A stretch of 64,000 bases of DNA from Boswellia sacra (Eukaryota; Streptophyta; Magnoliopsida; Sapindales; Burseraceae): positions 1 to 64,000 of the forward strand of contig SNVD02001278.1 in assembly GCA_013180625.2 (NCBI GenBank), given 5' to 3'. The first letter of the stretch is position 1; each line of letters begins with the position of its first letter. A program made the translations under genes and the position numbers. Under the pieces are notes generated by a model. The model was not told the DNA's origin, ran no database searches, and saw only the letters and a program-made list of their open reading frames with translations. Of the stretch, positions 21,331 through 33,784 are shown one piece after another.

Positions 21331-21982
21331 TTATTCTTTCGGTTCGGTCAGATCGCATTTCATCATCAAATTATCAAATTCTGCCACATACTCTTCCACA
21401 GATAACTCTTTTTGCCTGAAATTGTGAAACTTAAGGAAAACATCTTGCCTGTATTTTTCAGGCAGGAATTTCCTCTTAAGCTCTCTTTTCATTTTCTCCC
21501 ATGTCAAAATTCGACCTCTGCCCTCTCTTTCTCTTTGTTTCTTCAAATTCTCCCACCATAAAGAATCATACTTCTTTAGCTTGATTGCAGCAAGCTTGAC
21601 TTTACGAATTTCAGGCACATTTTTGTATTCAAAATTACGCTCAACCGTATTAAGCCAATCAATGAACTCATCAGGATGCATTCTTCCTTCAAATTCTGGA
21701 ATGTCAACCTTCACATCAAAATCTGGGAAGAAATGATTTCGTAATTCATGAGGAGGAGGTGGAGTGCTATCACTAGATTGTGAAACGGATTATCATCATC
21801 ATGGACTGCATTTTCCCATTCGTCACCATTTTCACCCCTATCTTCTTGATTTTTCATTACCTCCAAACGTTGCTGACTTGCTGGAGCTGCCGCCTGAGAT
21901 CTTCAATGATCAAATCTCGTTCGTCTCTTTGAGGAGGAGGCGGTTGGCTAGTAGAAGCAGCCTTGCGAGTGCGACCAGCCAT
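21331..21982 (-). pseudogene. Gag of the gypsy element (interrupted)
   Basis: It starts at ATG 21980-21982, just inside the primer site (MAGRTRKAAST...), with a Pro/Gln-rich leader. Stops and frame changes occur near 21840-21720. The retrotransposon gag domain is clear from 21714 (DIPEFEGRMHPDEFIDWL... LKRKFLPEKYRQDVF). The frame stops at TAA 21328-21330, where other elements have glutamine; the neighbouring ORF continues directly in the same frame. Confidence 0.85.
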
Positions 21983-21996
21983 TGAACCAAAAGCTC

Positions 21997-22800
21997 TGAT
22001 ACCGGGCTGCTGGATTATAATAGATCAGGATAGGATCATCAAGTTGATTATCAACTCAACCAATGGCTGGAACAAATAAAATGGAACCTAACAAACACTC
22101 TTTGAAAGGGATAACAAGCTCACCACCAAAGTAAACACCAATGGGATACAGATAATTCACCACCCAAGGATGTAAAACCAAGGATACAGGGCTTAAACTA
22201 ACTCACACTCTATGGAATCCACCAAGAGATACAGAGTTAAGGAGAAATCAGTATAAACACTGAAATTTCACTCAAATTCGAATTCAAAACTTCACTGCCT
22301 TGAACACACAACTTTAGGGACTTTAAATAACTTGGAACAACCCTCCAAGCATAGGTAAAAGACAATAATTAGATGTGTTCAACAATTACAGCTCAACTAA
22401 TACATTGACAACTCAGTTATTGACTAAGACTCATAAGTAAACACATTAGGTAATAAAAGCACAACCAACTAAGCTAGAAATTCAAATTCCAACCAACTAA
22501 GCAATCAAATTCAAATTCTAGAGTAGACTTTAATGCACCATTAACTATGAACCAGCTATGAAGAGATAGTCATAGATTCCTGCAGACAACTCCAAATGAC
22601 ACATTGACAAATGTGTTAGAAAGCTGACTTCAAGATCTTTTATAGCCACAAATCTTGACATTTAATTCTCTGCACAGCAATACCAGTTCTTTTACGAAAT
22701 TATCCCTCATTCTGGTTCATGTGCACTCCTGACCATTGTAACAATTTGCACCCCTTGATGATCTATCATGAATCCCATGGATTGCAACACTCCTATGTCA
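21997..22800 (-). repeat. 5' LTR of the gypsy element in CACTA-1
   Basis: 804 bp, nearly identical to 16843-17642. The tRNA-iMet primer site overlaps its inner edge (plus strand GCTCTGATACC at 21993-22003). Confidence 0.9.
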
Positions 22801-22805
22801 ATATT

Positions 22806-25135
22806 TATGGAGTTCATAAACTCCATTCAGAAGGCAAAATAAGGAAAAAAATAATAATAAAATTTATAACAACATATGCAGGCAAAACGAATAATTATGA
22901 AGTATAGTATATTTATTAACTCAAAAAGAAGTTGCAACAAGGTTTACTAACCACATCATAAACTCCAATTCAGAAGGCACGTGAATAAGTGATGAAGATC
23001 ATAAAACAAATCAAAATTTAAAGCCTTCATCCACATTGAATAGTTCATGTAATCAATAAACAAAGCAAAGCTTTTAACACAAAACCTCTAAGTACAGGCA
23101 AAGGAAAATGGAGTAGTCCGAATGTTATTGCATGTGTTAGTTCATGATTATATGACACTTAATAACATGATCCTAGTCAAATTAAAATCTTATTGATATC
23201 GGTAAAATTAATCGGCCATGGTTGGATGTGCATATATACATATAGTTCAAAGGGTGTGAGTAGATTATTATATAAACTTATTTACCTTTTGATCTTGGTT
23301 AAAGTGCCTTGTAGCATAGTTAGCAAACGTGGGAACAAGAAGATGGAATTGTATATGCTTAGCTAGTGCATGAAGTGGCCCACATGGCCTTCCATGAGTT
23401 GCATGTGCTTAGGCTATACTAAAGTGTTGCAAGGATGAAGGTACACCATAATATGGTCATCATTTTCCCTTAAGAGAAACTTGTTCTCCAAAAAAGTGAG
23501 CTTGCTATATATTCAAAGTCTGAAACTGACTTAAAGCACATGCTCTGCATATTGCATAACCAAGTACAAGCATAATAAAAAACATTAAAATTGGAGTAGT
23601 CCGAATAGCTCAGTACCAAGTACAAGCAAAGGAAAATAGAGTAGTCCAAATGGGTATAGGCCAACTAATGGATAAAAGTTGCAACAATAGAATGTTTGTG
23701 AATCTATCAGTTGGGAATCCTTGCGAAATTGATGACACTACTACTGCTTCGTGTAGCTGACATCATTTGTTAGATAGCTATAAGTATATTAGTGGTGGCA
23801 TATCTGATTATTTGTTCTATTTTCTCCACTTTTTTTATACTTACGTAATTATATAAATATTTAAACGTAAAGTTTGAGAGATTCTACTTCTTGGAATTGC
23901 TATTATTTTACAGAAATTCAGATTCCACAACTGGGAATAAAATATTAAAGTGGAAGAATGCAGGAATAACACAAAGTTCAGGTGCAAATAGAGCCAGGCA
24001 ATAACGTGAATATTTTATTTATAAAAGTATTATTTAATCTTTGTCTATGAGCGTGAACAAGATAGAAACAAAGGTTTATCTTCTTCAAATTTGATTAAAT
24101 ATTAATCTATAATTAAAAACATATATATAACCATGGAAGGAATAATGATCATCATCTTCCTGGAAATGTCCATGACATGCATGCAAAGCAAAGCATATAA
24201 AAGTGGAAAGGAACCAACTCAAGTCTCAACATAAACTATATATTATAATAAGGTGATTGTCGCGTCTAAAAATCTTGTACCCGTTAAGTGTAGCAATGAA
24301 ATCCTAGGCTTAAAGATATAGAACATTAAAAGACTTAAATTATTCAATACCTGCAGCAGTAATCCACTTATATATGAAGTAGCTCGCCTGCAGCAGTAGC
24401 AAACCTGCCAAGTAAAATGGAGTTCTCGAGCAGGAAAGCAGGCGATGGAAATGGCTCTGCAGTGAGTCGAGATAAAGTTCTGCAGCTAGCGTGGAGCAAG
24501 CAGGTAAAGGAAACTTCTGCAGCGAGTCGAAACAAATGGCTCTGCAGCTAGCATGGAGGAAGCTTGTAAAGTAAAGATATAACTTTCCTTTGCAGTAGGG
24601 CAGGGGATAATTATTCACCTATACAGTCTTGTAAATGGCTCTGCAGCGATGGAGGAAATGCAGTTATTTTTCTCAATTGAGCGGTATCTCACTTCTTATA
24701 CACTCCTATGGCTATCAATCATGACAACAATGCTCTCTGCTCCTCCGTTCTGCTTGTCCCCGAACAGAGGGAGTGACACATAAGGGCTGAGCTGCGAGTA
24801 AGGATGGCCGAAGCTGCGGAGGCTGGGCTGGGCTGCCGGAGCTGTGGAGGCCAGCTGGCCACAAGAGGTGCTGCGAGTAAGGATGGCGGAGGATTATCAA
24901 GAGGCCGCTTAGGCGAGCGTTGATGAGTGATGACAGTGAAGATGGTGGAGACAAGGCGACTTAGGGATTTGAGGATTAATACGTTTAGGAGATTTTCGGC
25001 CGAATAACTATTTTTTCCTTTATATAAAGTAGTAAATTTTCAGGATTTCCCATTATATTAAACTTTATCACTATCACCCCTATAAATTTTTATAAGTTCA
25101 AATTTTTAATTTTTTTTATATACACCCTTATAGAC
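22806..25135. other. Unassigned right part of CACTA-1
   Basis: No convincing gene. The AT-rich stretch 22806-24330 has an imperfect local repeat (ATAAACTCCA-TTCAGAAGGC). Positions 24340-24660 contain degenerate repeats with CTGCAGC (GGCTCTGCAGC, TTCTGCAGC). Positions 24715-24960 are GC-richer than their surroundings and give a Pro/Ser/Leu-rich minus-strand frame that I do not recognise. Transposase exons may once have lain here. Confidence 0.5.
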
Positions 25136-25373
25136 ATTTCGCAACATGCAGGATGAGCATGTTGCTAAATTTAGTAGTTTTGGCAACGTGCATTTTCTGC
25201 GCATTGCCGAATGATAATTTTCGCAACGTGCATTGCTTGCACGTTGCTAAAAGTGAAGTTTAGCAATCTTTCGCAACACACACAAATTACGCGTTGCGAA
25301 AAACAACATTTAGCAACGTGCATAAGCGCGCGTTGCGAAAACCCTGTTGTCATAGCCTTTTTTTCTTGTAGTG
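25136..25373. repeat. Right subterminal repeats and terminal inverted repeat of CACTA-1
   Basis: Inverse counterparts of the left-end motif (GCAACGTGCATT, CGCGTTGCGAAAA) followed by CATAGCC and the terminal TTCTTGTAGTG. Confidence 0.85.
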
Positions 25374-25614
25374 TTTTCAAAGAGTTTTAAGTGCGAATAT
25401 GGGTTCTCCATATCAAGGCCATGAAAGGTAGGTAGAAATCGAACAAAACTTGGTTTGAAATTGAAATTGATTGAATCGGGAGGAGAAATTACACATGATG
25501 GTGCACTAGTCCTTACCGGATTCATGTAGTCTCTGTTCTTGGTTGGTTTTGATCATTTTGTTGGGAACGGTTGTCCCCTTCATCCGTGAACCTTTCCACT
25601 AGATTTTCGACCAT
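25374..25614 (-). pseudogene. Athila-1 gag, 5' end (broken)
   Basis: The ATG at 25612-25614 begins a frame with FTDEGDNRSQQNDQNQ, shared with Athila-2. Compared with Athila-2, four bases are missing near 25530, which shifts the frame before MNPVRTSAPSC. The CACTA-1 insertion follows at HLKLFE. The rest of gag is at 12655-13546. Confidence 0.85.
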
Positions 25615-25793
25615 GTTTTCTAAGGAAGATGATGTTTTTCTAACAAGTCTACCACTAAATGTTCGTGACCAAATTTTCATGCAAGAAAGAGAGAAGAAAA
25701 GAGAAGAAAAGACGAACACACAAAAAAAGTAAAAAATTTAGATCTAAGATGAGAAACGAGAACACTTACAATTTTGCACGCCAATTTTTACCT

Positions 25794-25811
25794 TCCCCGG
25801 CAACGGTGCCA
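25794..25811 (-). other. tRNA-Asp primer binding site of Athila-1
   Basis: The minus strand reads TGGCACCGTTGCCGGGGA, which complements the 3' end of plant tRNA-Asp at 17 of 18 positions. It lies six bases inside the 5' LTR, as usual for Athila elements. Confidence 0.85.
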
Positions 25812-27122
25812 AAAACTTGACACATCCGAAAAGGATTGTCTCCCAAGTATAGGAGTATCGAAGAAATAAAACCGGTGAGACCGCGGTCGATCCACGAGGA
25901 ATGGGATTTTAGCGCTACAAATTATAAGCTAAGCAAATATGATATGAATGATTTGAAGATATGCCAAGATAATATCAACAATAGATGAGAATAATTAAAA
26001 TGCACAAGTAAAAGAAATTAACACAATAATAATGAAAGCTAAGGTTAGGGGATCCGCCCTTGATATTTCAAATAAGGATAAACAACCCGTTTTAGTTATA
26101 TGAATTATATTTGTTTCGTTACCAATATTTATACCACTACTTGTAAATGGGTTCAAGCATCCAATGTGCTAATCACCATATGTTTATAACAAATCAAGGT
26201 TCTTAACTAGATTCATGTCGGTAAGGAGGAACCATACGACATCTAGAAAGGATCCAAGCATTTGATGTGTCAAGGATTGTCTACAATGGATCAAGACCTC
26301 CACTTTACGAGTGGTGTCAAGATTGATTAAGAAAATAAATATAAATCATATAAAATAAACAACATAATATTATGATTATTAAGCACATATCAAAGGGTTA
26401 GAAAATCCTTACTCTCATATCAAGGGTTTCACCCTTTCACCTTAGTAAGAGAGAAATTAGAAAGACATTATAAAAGAAAGAAAACAAATTGCAAGAAAAA
26501 GAAGATTTATTAATAGCATAAAAACACAAGAGAGAAACACAATACAAAATCCCAGCAAGGCCAAGATACCCTAATGGGTCACAAGGCACCTCTATTTATA
26601 GATACATTTTGAGGCAAACTTGTCAATTTACGAAGGAATAATTGTCAAATATTAGATGCACCAACTTTGACAATTGGGCTAATTAGGTGAACCGACTTTG
26701 ACCACCGATTTTGACATTGAAGTATTGAGAATTTTAATCACATGTCTTCATTAAAGTCATAGATATTTCTTTCAACTTTCTAGAACATCTTTGTTTATAT
26801 TATTTGGATACGTATCTTGAGAGATATGATCAAAATACTGAGGCATGGTCAGGCTAGGCTGAAACTGCTGATGGGTTCAATTCAAGCCCATTTTTGGTCT
26901 ACTAAGAGCCCGAATTTGATGATGCTTGTGAAAAACAATCTTGTAGATAATTTAATTAGGTTTCCAAAACATTAAGACTTGCACCATTCTGATCTATAAA
27001 TAGAAAGTTATGCCTAATTTATCAAACCTACATCAAAACCAAAATTAAGAGAAAATTAATTCAAAAGATGTAAAGACTATAAATCTGCTTAAGTTGAGGA
27101 ATTTAATGATACTATTAATGCA

Positions 27123-27560
27123 CACTACAATAAGGAGGATTATTTACGGCAGGCCAAAACCACCATAAATAGTCATTTATGGCGATTATGCGGCGGTTGT
27201 CAACCGCTGCAAAAACAACCGCAGTAAAAGCTTTTACAGCGGTTTTGGCCCGCCGTAAAAGGTTTACTATTTACGATGAACAAAAAACCGCGGTAAAAAG
27301 TCACAAAACCGTTGTAAAAAGATTTCATACAATTTTTCAGAAACTGTCGTGGGTTGATTTACGGCGGTTTCGTGTTCGCCGTAAAAAGTAACTATTTACG
27401 ACGAACAAAAAACTGCTGTAAAAAGTCACAAAACCGCCGTAAAAAGATTTTATACAATTTTTTAGAAACTGTCGTGGGTTGATGGAAACAGCCGTAAACA
27501 ATTAAAAAAAATTTTTTGTGTCGACCAAGAAACTGCCATAAATAGTTAGCAAAAATTTTT
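27123..27560. repeat. Left terminal inverted repeat and subterminal repeats of CACTA-2
   Basis: Repeated TTTACGGCGGTTT, ACAACCGC and CGCCGTAAAA motifs in both orientations, with a roughly 100-bp direct duplication (about 27290-27350 and 27415-27480). The plus-strand frame 27179-27391 is a repeat artefact. Confidence 0.8.
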
Positions 27561-27871
27561 CAAAGTTTCGCTGTTTGTGCTATTCTATATTTATTTGCTG
27601 TTTACAAAATAATTAACCTGTCTCAAAAAAATGTTTTGATATAATTCTATAATCATTCATTCAATGAATATAATGAAATCAAATCAAATACAAAAATATC
27701 TCATATAATGGTTCAATCATAATTAAAAAAAAAATTAAATATAACGCAATCATCATCCATACTATTCAACATGTTATAATCAAATAGTTTGATTATCTTC
27801 AATCTTCACACCACTTTGTGAAAAGACTCGGTGGGATTATAGGCCTGCATGAGAAAGGATCCAAACTTTGT

Positions 27872-28100
27872 CTATAGTTTCAATCCAGGGCAATTTATGT
27901 CTGCTACTTTATCTTCAATCTTCACTTTAATATATTTTGCTATGCAATCTTGACAAAAAGGGTGATCACAACATTTCTTGATAGTGAATTTCTTGTTCGG
28001 TGAGATAGGTTCGATGCAGGTCTCACAAATGAAGCCTTCCTTTTGCATCGATTGGCTATTCTCTTGGCGTGCCCTTTGTTTTTGCTTTCCCATGGGAATC
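27872..28100 (-). pseudogene. RBR-type E3 ligase RING1 exon fragment captured by CACTA-2
   Basis: After an AG acceptor (28101-28102) the frame encodes CETCIEPI, then CDHPFCQDCIAKYI and a final CPG. The spacing C-x2-C, C-x-H-x2-C-x2-C and the closing CPG match the first RING of plant RING-between-RING ubiquitin ligases. Only this domain is present; the in-between and second RING domains are missing and a stop follows at about 27872. It is not a functional ligase. Confidence 0.75.
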
Positions 28101-28111
28101 CTATGAGATTT

Positions 28112-30018
28112 TGAAATGCAGAAAATTAATAACAAAAAGAAAGAAACTCAACAATATATATAGTTAGCTGATGATGCTAACAACCAATTGGTATCCTCAT
28201 ATTATTTGATTGTATTTTGCATAGAAATATTAAGATCTACTTCAACAAAATAGCAAAGTAATTAAATGCACATAGACAACATAATCCTTTTTAGTTTTAC
28301 TGATATAAAGCTACAAACATAAAGGCCTAAATCATGAATTGAATTTAATAAGATAAATAAGTTTATAAATTACAATGCCAACAAAATCAATCAAATGATC
28401 ATAGAATCACATTGAATCTAAATCCAGAATTGAGCAGCCCTATTGCAACAGCAGTACTTGCACATATTAACACAAATGCTGAATAATATGGAAATATGCA
28501 CACGCTCTCTGTACCATAAAGAAAATAATAACAAAGAGAGAGAGAGAGAGAGAGAGATAGAAACATGTTAATTTCTATCATATTAATTTACAAAACCTGT
28601 AAATTAATAGTAAAAACAAGTGGGATGCTTTCAAAATAAACAAAAATGAACAAGTAAGCAACAGGAGAGAAGCCAAAGAGAATTGATGAACATATAACTA
28701 ACTTGATGAAAGTAGCATGTATGAATATATAGACGTATAGCTCTTTTCAGCTGTTCACCTGCAGTTATTTTCAAGAATGTTATCTTAAAAATTTTGTTAT
28801 CTTTTTAGGAAATCATGTATATTTTGATTCTTACACAAAGTCCTGCAATATATCTGCTTGCGGCTTTCGGATTTTGCTATCCTTGAGAAAGCCATACTAT
28901 ATATTATTTATAGAGAGATGTCTTAATTTATTATCACCCTTAATTCAATTTTCAAGTATGAGAGATTTATCTAAACAAATCCTTTGTTGTTTCTAATAAT
29001 TAATTAATTTGATTGACTGCGAAAGTCAAAAATTGCAGCCATGATAATTCTTCCTTGATACATGTGTTCAAATTATATACAATATAATGTTGCAACTCTC
29101 CTAGTTAAGAGGGAGAGGATAATGGAGGAGACATTGGACAGTATTATGAGTTTTGTCTAGATCTCAGGTTGAATTGTTGAAGTCAAATGAAATCTTTTAC
29201 ATATATTATTCAATGACGTGTGACTAGCATTTATAAAGTTAGCAATGAAGTTAGGTACATGGAGATAATCATTAATCCTCTGGATGGCTTTTTCATTGTT
29301 CTAACTCTTAAAATTGTTGAAAGTCGTTTCTTATACTTTATTTTTATGTTATATAATCGAACAAATTATTCAATGGAAATTATAAAATAAGCGACAATAT
29401 ATATAAGTTTTGATACTATATTACATCATGATTGACTGTTATCTAATCAATTCCAATGATTGAATGAGATAAATTATAAGGTAATTTTTTCATGTGAGCT
29501 CAACAATTTTTTTCTGCTGTTAAATTGAATAAAAATAAAGTGTTATCAATCATGGAATTAAAATTTAAAGTAAAAAAACTTTCAAGTTACAATACACTTG
29601 ATCATAGATCGAAGACAGACATGGATGGATGTGAGTGATGAATCCAAGTCCATGATATAATATATGCAAGGAATTTGTCTAAACAAGCTATGGGGAGGTG
29701 GTAGGGACAAGTTACTGATGTAAATGGATTCCGATAAATGTCTTGTTTTCAAGTGATAAGAGAATTTATACGGAAAGCTATCCTCATCAACTTTTTCTTT
29801 TCTATTTCTTTTCAGTGTTAATTGGATTATAGTTATACTGGAGATTGAAACTTTGCCTCCAACCTTTAAGCTTTAGCACAGTTAGAGAAATGAGAGGAAA
29901 AAAAAAAAGGTCTAATCCTGTTCAGCCAACTAATACTTAAACTCATGGATAACTAATTGAGCAATAGCCATACATGTAATCATTAAATGTCATAGCATTT
30001 AATCTGTAATGCAACTAC
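28112..30018. other. Intron-like sequence in CACTA-2
   Basis: AT-rich and without a supported exon. A (GA)n run lies at 28530-28558. Probably introns carried along with the captured gene pieces. Confidence 0.5.
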
Positions 30019-30104
30019 CTGGCTCACGCTGTTATTGTCTAAGCAAAGAGATTTTAAGTGGATGAGATTACAAACTGATGTGGGAAGCTCCTCAATAAGA
30101 TTAC
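30019..30104 (-). pseudogene. Leucine-rich-repeat exon captured by CACTA-2
   Basis: An 86-bp segment with an AG acceptor (30105-30106) and a GT donor (30017-30018). In the phase with two leading bases it encodes NLIEELPTSVCNLIHLKSL followed by CLDNNSVSQ, a standard plant LRR (LxxLP-x-L). The wording recalls cytosolic plant LRR proteins, including one with an N-terminal ubiquitin-like domain, but one repeat is too little to choose the source gene. Confidence 0.65.
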
Positions 30105-30558
30105 CTGTAACTTGAATAAAATTAAGTAGCTGAGTGAAGTAGAAATAATATTATGAATAATGCCACCACAGCATTAGCAATATAGCAAATTACTTGAAAC
30201 AGAGGAGAAGCAAAAGGAAAAAGGAAGAAAAGAACAGGTACAACAAAGAGCACAGACAAATTTCAATGAAAACAACATACAACAATGAACTAAAATTAAC
30301 ACATGCAAAACTAATGTTTTAAACCTAGCAAATCACTCTAATACTGAAACCACATGGTATTAATATGTAACAGTTACAACCATAGGTCAGAATCTGCCTC
30401 CCTATATCTTCTGAAATGATCATCTACAAGATACAACCATTCAACAATTATAAGCCCATGACAAACAAAAAAAATAACTCACCAAAAAAAAAAGAACAAA
30501 ACCAAAAAAAAAAACAAACAGAATGACCCAAACAATACAGCAGGGAGAAAGAGCTTAC

Positions 30559-31323
30559 TCTAGATTCCAGATTCATAAGAACTGCTGATTTTGTGGCCTC
30601 TTTAGCACGATTAAGCTATACCTAGCTCACTGTCACACAGTCGAAGTCAGAAAAAATAAAGAAATTAATAGCAGGACTTGCTAGAGATTAAGACACCATC
30701 CAAGAAAACACACAGAATGGAATAACTAGAAAACAAACCTTTTCCAAGTGTTGCAATTGAAATTAACTCTGCTACTGGTATATCAACTGCCTCTGACACA
30801 AAATCAGAGCCCTGAATCCATAAAGTGAACATACTTGAGCTTAGTGATTTTGTAAATCCTCATACATTAATTCATTTTTCCAGGAATGTTCACTTTAATT
30901 CATTCATGTATCAGAAAAGATTTGTTGACAAACCTAAAAAGTTCACATTAATTCATTCATGTACCAGAAAATGAAAAAGCAATTTAAAAGGCACTAGTAG
31001 AATCTCATTGGTTACACAATCATTTAAGATTCCAGAATCAGATTGCTGAGATGAATCATCAGACAATGGAGAGCCATGCATAATTCCAGTATTAGCAAGA
31101 GGATTGCTCGTGGAGACCCTTCCATCTCTTACTGCTAATGTGTTACCATTACCAACTCTAGTCAATGGACCAATTTGTGAACCAACAATACTTCCACTTC
31201 CTGACGCTTTTATATTGGTTAATGAAGGTAATGAATTTAGCAAAGAATTCGACTGAGGTTTCCAATATGTAGCAGCAATTGACTTGAGGTGCTGCTTGTG
31301 CCCAAAGGCAAAACGTGCTAAAG
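30559..31323 (-). pseudogene. Three-exon fragment of an unidentified host gene in CACTA-2
   Basis: Three candidate exons with splice signals: 31016-31323 ([20 protein letters not shown], then a Ser/Gly-rich part), 30739-30811 (GSDFVSEAVDIPVAELISIA), and 30559-30615 (LNRAKEATKSAVLMNLESR). The first two join in phase; the third is out of phase by what looks like a small deletion at its acceptor. I do not recognise the protein. Confidence 0.5.
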
Positions 31324-33237
31324 CTGTGAAGACATTTAAAAACCAACTCAATTGTATTAATTTTAGCCAATTATCCCATAAACATACAAGCAAAAGCTTC
31401 ATCCCCCACCACCCAGCACACTCTGGGAGGAGGAAAAGAACCTTGTGTCCTCATTCATTCTCACAGACACACAATGTCAAATGAGATCACAAAAATATGG
31501 AACAACCCACATCAGTTTTGTCAAACACATACCAAAATCATTCGAGTTGCAAGATACGAAAGACTTATTTTTTATGTACGAGGATTTACAAAGAACAGGA
31601 AAAATAGATTAGTCCATAGAACCCAGGGATCACCTAGTGAAATCACTTGATTCTTTAAAAAATATACTAACCAGATTCAATCTATAAGATTTAAATAAAC
31701 ATGAGAAAGTTCTTATACATAGTGTTACAAGCCAGTATGCAACAATGCCATCCAATGAGTTTGGGTAATATGCAACCCAGGAAACGAATAGACTAAACAA
31801 TTCCAAAAAGAAGAAACTGAATTGCACACTCAGTAATCCAGTGCTTACTAGTTATCATAAATCCAACAAATCAAATGCAGGAAAAGAAACAAACAAGCAA
31901 GAGTAACAAATAGAAAATACATATCAGTTACACAGACAATAACAAATAATCTACAAGCTTCCATAGAATTGTCAACTTATAAGTCTAATTTCAAGGTTAC
32001 AGTGATAAAGAAGGAAAAAGAGAAAGGAAGATCCAGAAAGCACCTTCTATACCAAAAGGTTATTATTAATATTACAGCAAAAACCTTTCAGAACAAAAAT
32101 AGATCCCAGAAAAAAAAATGTATTCCATCCAAACAAATTTATAAACATTGACATTCTATTTCTTAGCAAACCCTATAGATTATTTGATAAAATACCAGGC
32201 AAATCATTTTCCATACAAGTTCAAAACTTGCATTAACCAATATAAGATGATTTGCCCAAGTGTCAAGGCAAATTACCTTTTATATAAAGGTAGAGAATTA
32301 TATTGAAAGAAGGAAATAGATCAGAGGAACAGGGGTAAAAGAAATTTTCTAGAGGAAGGAAGAGAAAAGAAGAAACAGGGAAACGAGAGAAAAGAAGAAA
32401 TAATGAAGAGATAAACATCTAGACAAGCATAAAACTACATAGCAAGATCCCGAAGGTCAAAAAGATGAGCAAATGAAACAGAATAGAGCTGCTTTGCCTA
32501 TAATCCACAATTCCATCTAAAGCCAAGCTTAAAAACAATATAAGAAACAATGCCTCAACTAGTCTTAAAAGCCGACATAACGGGTTCAGCTGATTAAACT
32601 AGAATACACATAAACCTCCCAGCTCCAATCGAACCCTATTACCCCTTGAAAAACCAACTAATATTCTACACGTAACACCCATTACTGATTCAATTTTCTA
32701 TGTATTGTAAGAGCAGACACTTCAAATAATAATACCAAAATCATACCAATTCAGAAACAATAGCAGTAGCTAACCTCAATTCCTTTATCATAAGCAAATT
32801 TATTACTTTAAAAAATGAAATTAACCAGATCACAGTTTGAAAAACTAGTAAATAAAAAGCTGAAACACGAAGAAAAGTTCAAAAGTTTCCAATTAACGAA
32901 AACCCAAATGTTGAAACTCGTTATAAATAATACCCATAAAACAAAATCACATAATCATCAAAATCTACAAACACAATCAATGAAATTTCAACAAGTTCTT
33001 GTCAATTCTCAATAACAGAATATATTGCTCACAAAAAATTGCCTAATTCCAAATAGTACCCACAAAACAAAATCATACAACACCAAAAACCCAATTGCAC
33101 AATCGACAAATCGACAAATCAACTCAAAGCACTTGATGAAACAAATAATCAATGAATCACTATAAATTAGATTCCATTTCCAGTAAAAGTTAACGCAAAA
33201 GCAGAAACTTTATTGTATAAAAAGCTGAAGAATGGAC
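31324..33237. other. Intron-like sequence between captured fragments in CACTA-2
   Basis: No supported exon in about 1.9 kb of AT-rich sequence. It may be the first intron of the cullin-3 copy and other captured non-coding DNA. Confidence 0.5.
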
Positions 33238-33422
33238 CTGTAAAGCTCCTCGAAGCTGAGGCCACTGGCGTTGTGGTTGTAAATCTCATGAATCGTATGC
33301 TCCAATATCTTCCACGTCTTCTCTGCGTATTTCGGATCCACCACGACCCGGTGCTTGAACGCCTTTATCTGAAACGTCCGTTTCTTCGAAGCACTCATCT
33401 TCCTCAATAAGCTTCCACTCAT
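33238..33422 (-). pseudogene. CUL3-like: Cullin-3 first coding exon (with 5' UTR) captured by CACTA-2
   Basis: The exon encodes KKRTFQIKAFKHRVVVDPKY and then KTWKILEHTIHEIYNHNASG to ELYR, the almost invariant N-terminus of plant cullin-3, scaffold of BTB-type ubiquitin ligases. The likely native start is the ATG at 33396-33398 (MSASKK); an upstream in-frame ATG lies at 33420-33422. It ends at a GT donor (33236-33237) as AG|GT. About 360 bp upstream (33423-33780) looks like the accompanying 5' UTR. No further cullin exons follow, so it can at most give a short N-terminal peptide. Confidence 0.85.
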
Positions 33423-33784
33423 CGTAATGTCACATGGAGAGAACCCGCAACAGCCCAATTAGTTGCGTCTATGTTTACCTCCGATTCTGACCTGATTACC
33501 ATAGTTGAAGAGAAAATCTGGCCTGAATTGGTGACAGAATGTACAGAGCAGAGCGAGCAATTCTGGTAAAGATTGAAGAGAATTTGATGCTTCTCATGGT
33601 TAACTAATAAATCTGTTAATTGAAGATGTAAAGTTAATGCTTCTAATATAAGGAACTTCAAAGCAGGCAAGAAGCTTGGCAGAGAAAGGCAAAGAAGAGG
33701 TTTTCGATCGAGAGAAAAAGTGAGAGAGATGAGAGGGAAATTGAAACAAGTTGATGCAAAATTGAGGTGGTTAGGGTAAAATTG

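Larger units (their letters stand above)
16843..22800 (-). mobile_element. Complete Ty3/gypsy element inside CACTA-1, TSD ATATT
   Basis: Two 0.8 kb LTRs in direct orientation flank gag, protease, RT, RNase H and integrase on the minus strand. The 5-bp repeat ATATT flanks the element (16838-16842 and 22801-22805). The LTR ends are TGACATAG- and -CGGTATCA on the sense strand. The primer site GGTATCAGAGC spans the LTR edge and matches initiator methionine tRNA. LTRs differ at only a few percent of sites by eye, so the insertion is fairly recent, yet pol has stops, a frameshift and altered catalytic positions. No chromodomain is evident. Confidence 0.92.
13550..25373. mobile_element. CACTA-1: CACTA (En/Spm) DNA transposon in Athila-1 gag
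   Basis: The ends are CACTACAAGAAAAA (13550) and its inverse TTTTTCTTGTAGTG (ending 25373). They are flanked by TTT on both sides (13547-13549 and 25374-25376), the 3-bp target duplication expected for CACTA elements; the empty site is visible in Athila-2 near 54690. Both ends carry many short GCAACGCG/CGCGTTGC-type subterminal repeats. The interior has transposase-like exons, retroelement-derived sequence with an intact CRP gene, and a complete gypsy insertion (16843-22800). Without that insertion it is about 5.9 kb. Confidence 0.9.

Noticed and set aside
24715..24954. GC-richer Pro/Ser/Leu ORF in CACTA-1
   Set aside because: Low complexity, no start context or homologous copy in the window; listed only as part of an unassigned stretch.
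25171..25380. Minus-strand ORF at the right end of CACTA-1
   Set aside because: Subterminal repeat artefact overlapping the terminal inverted repeat.
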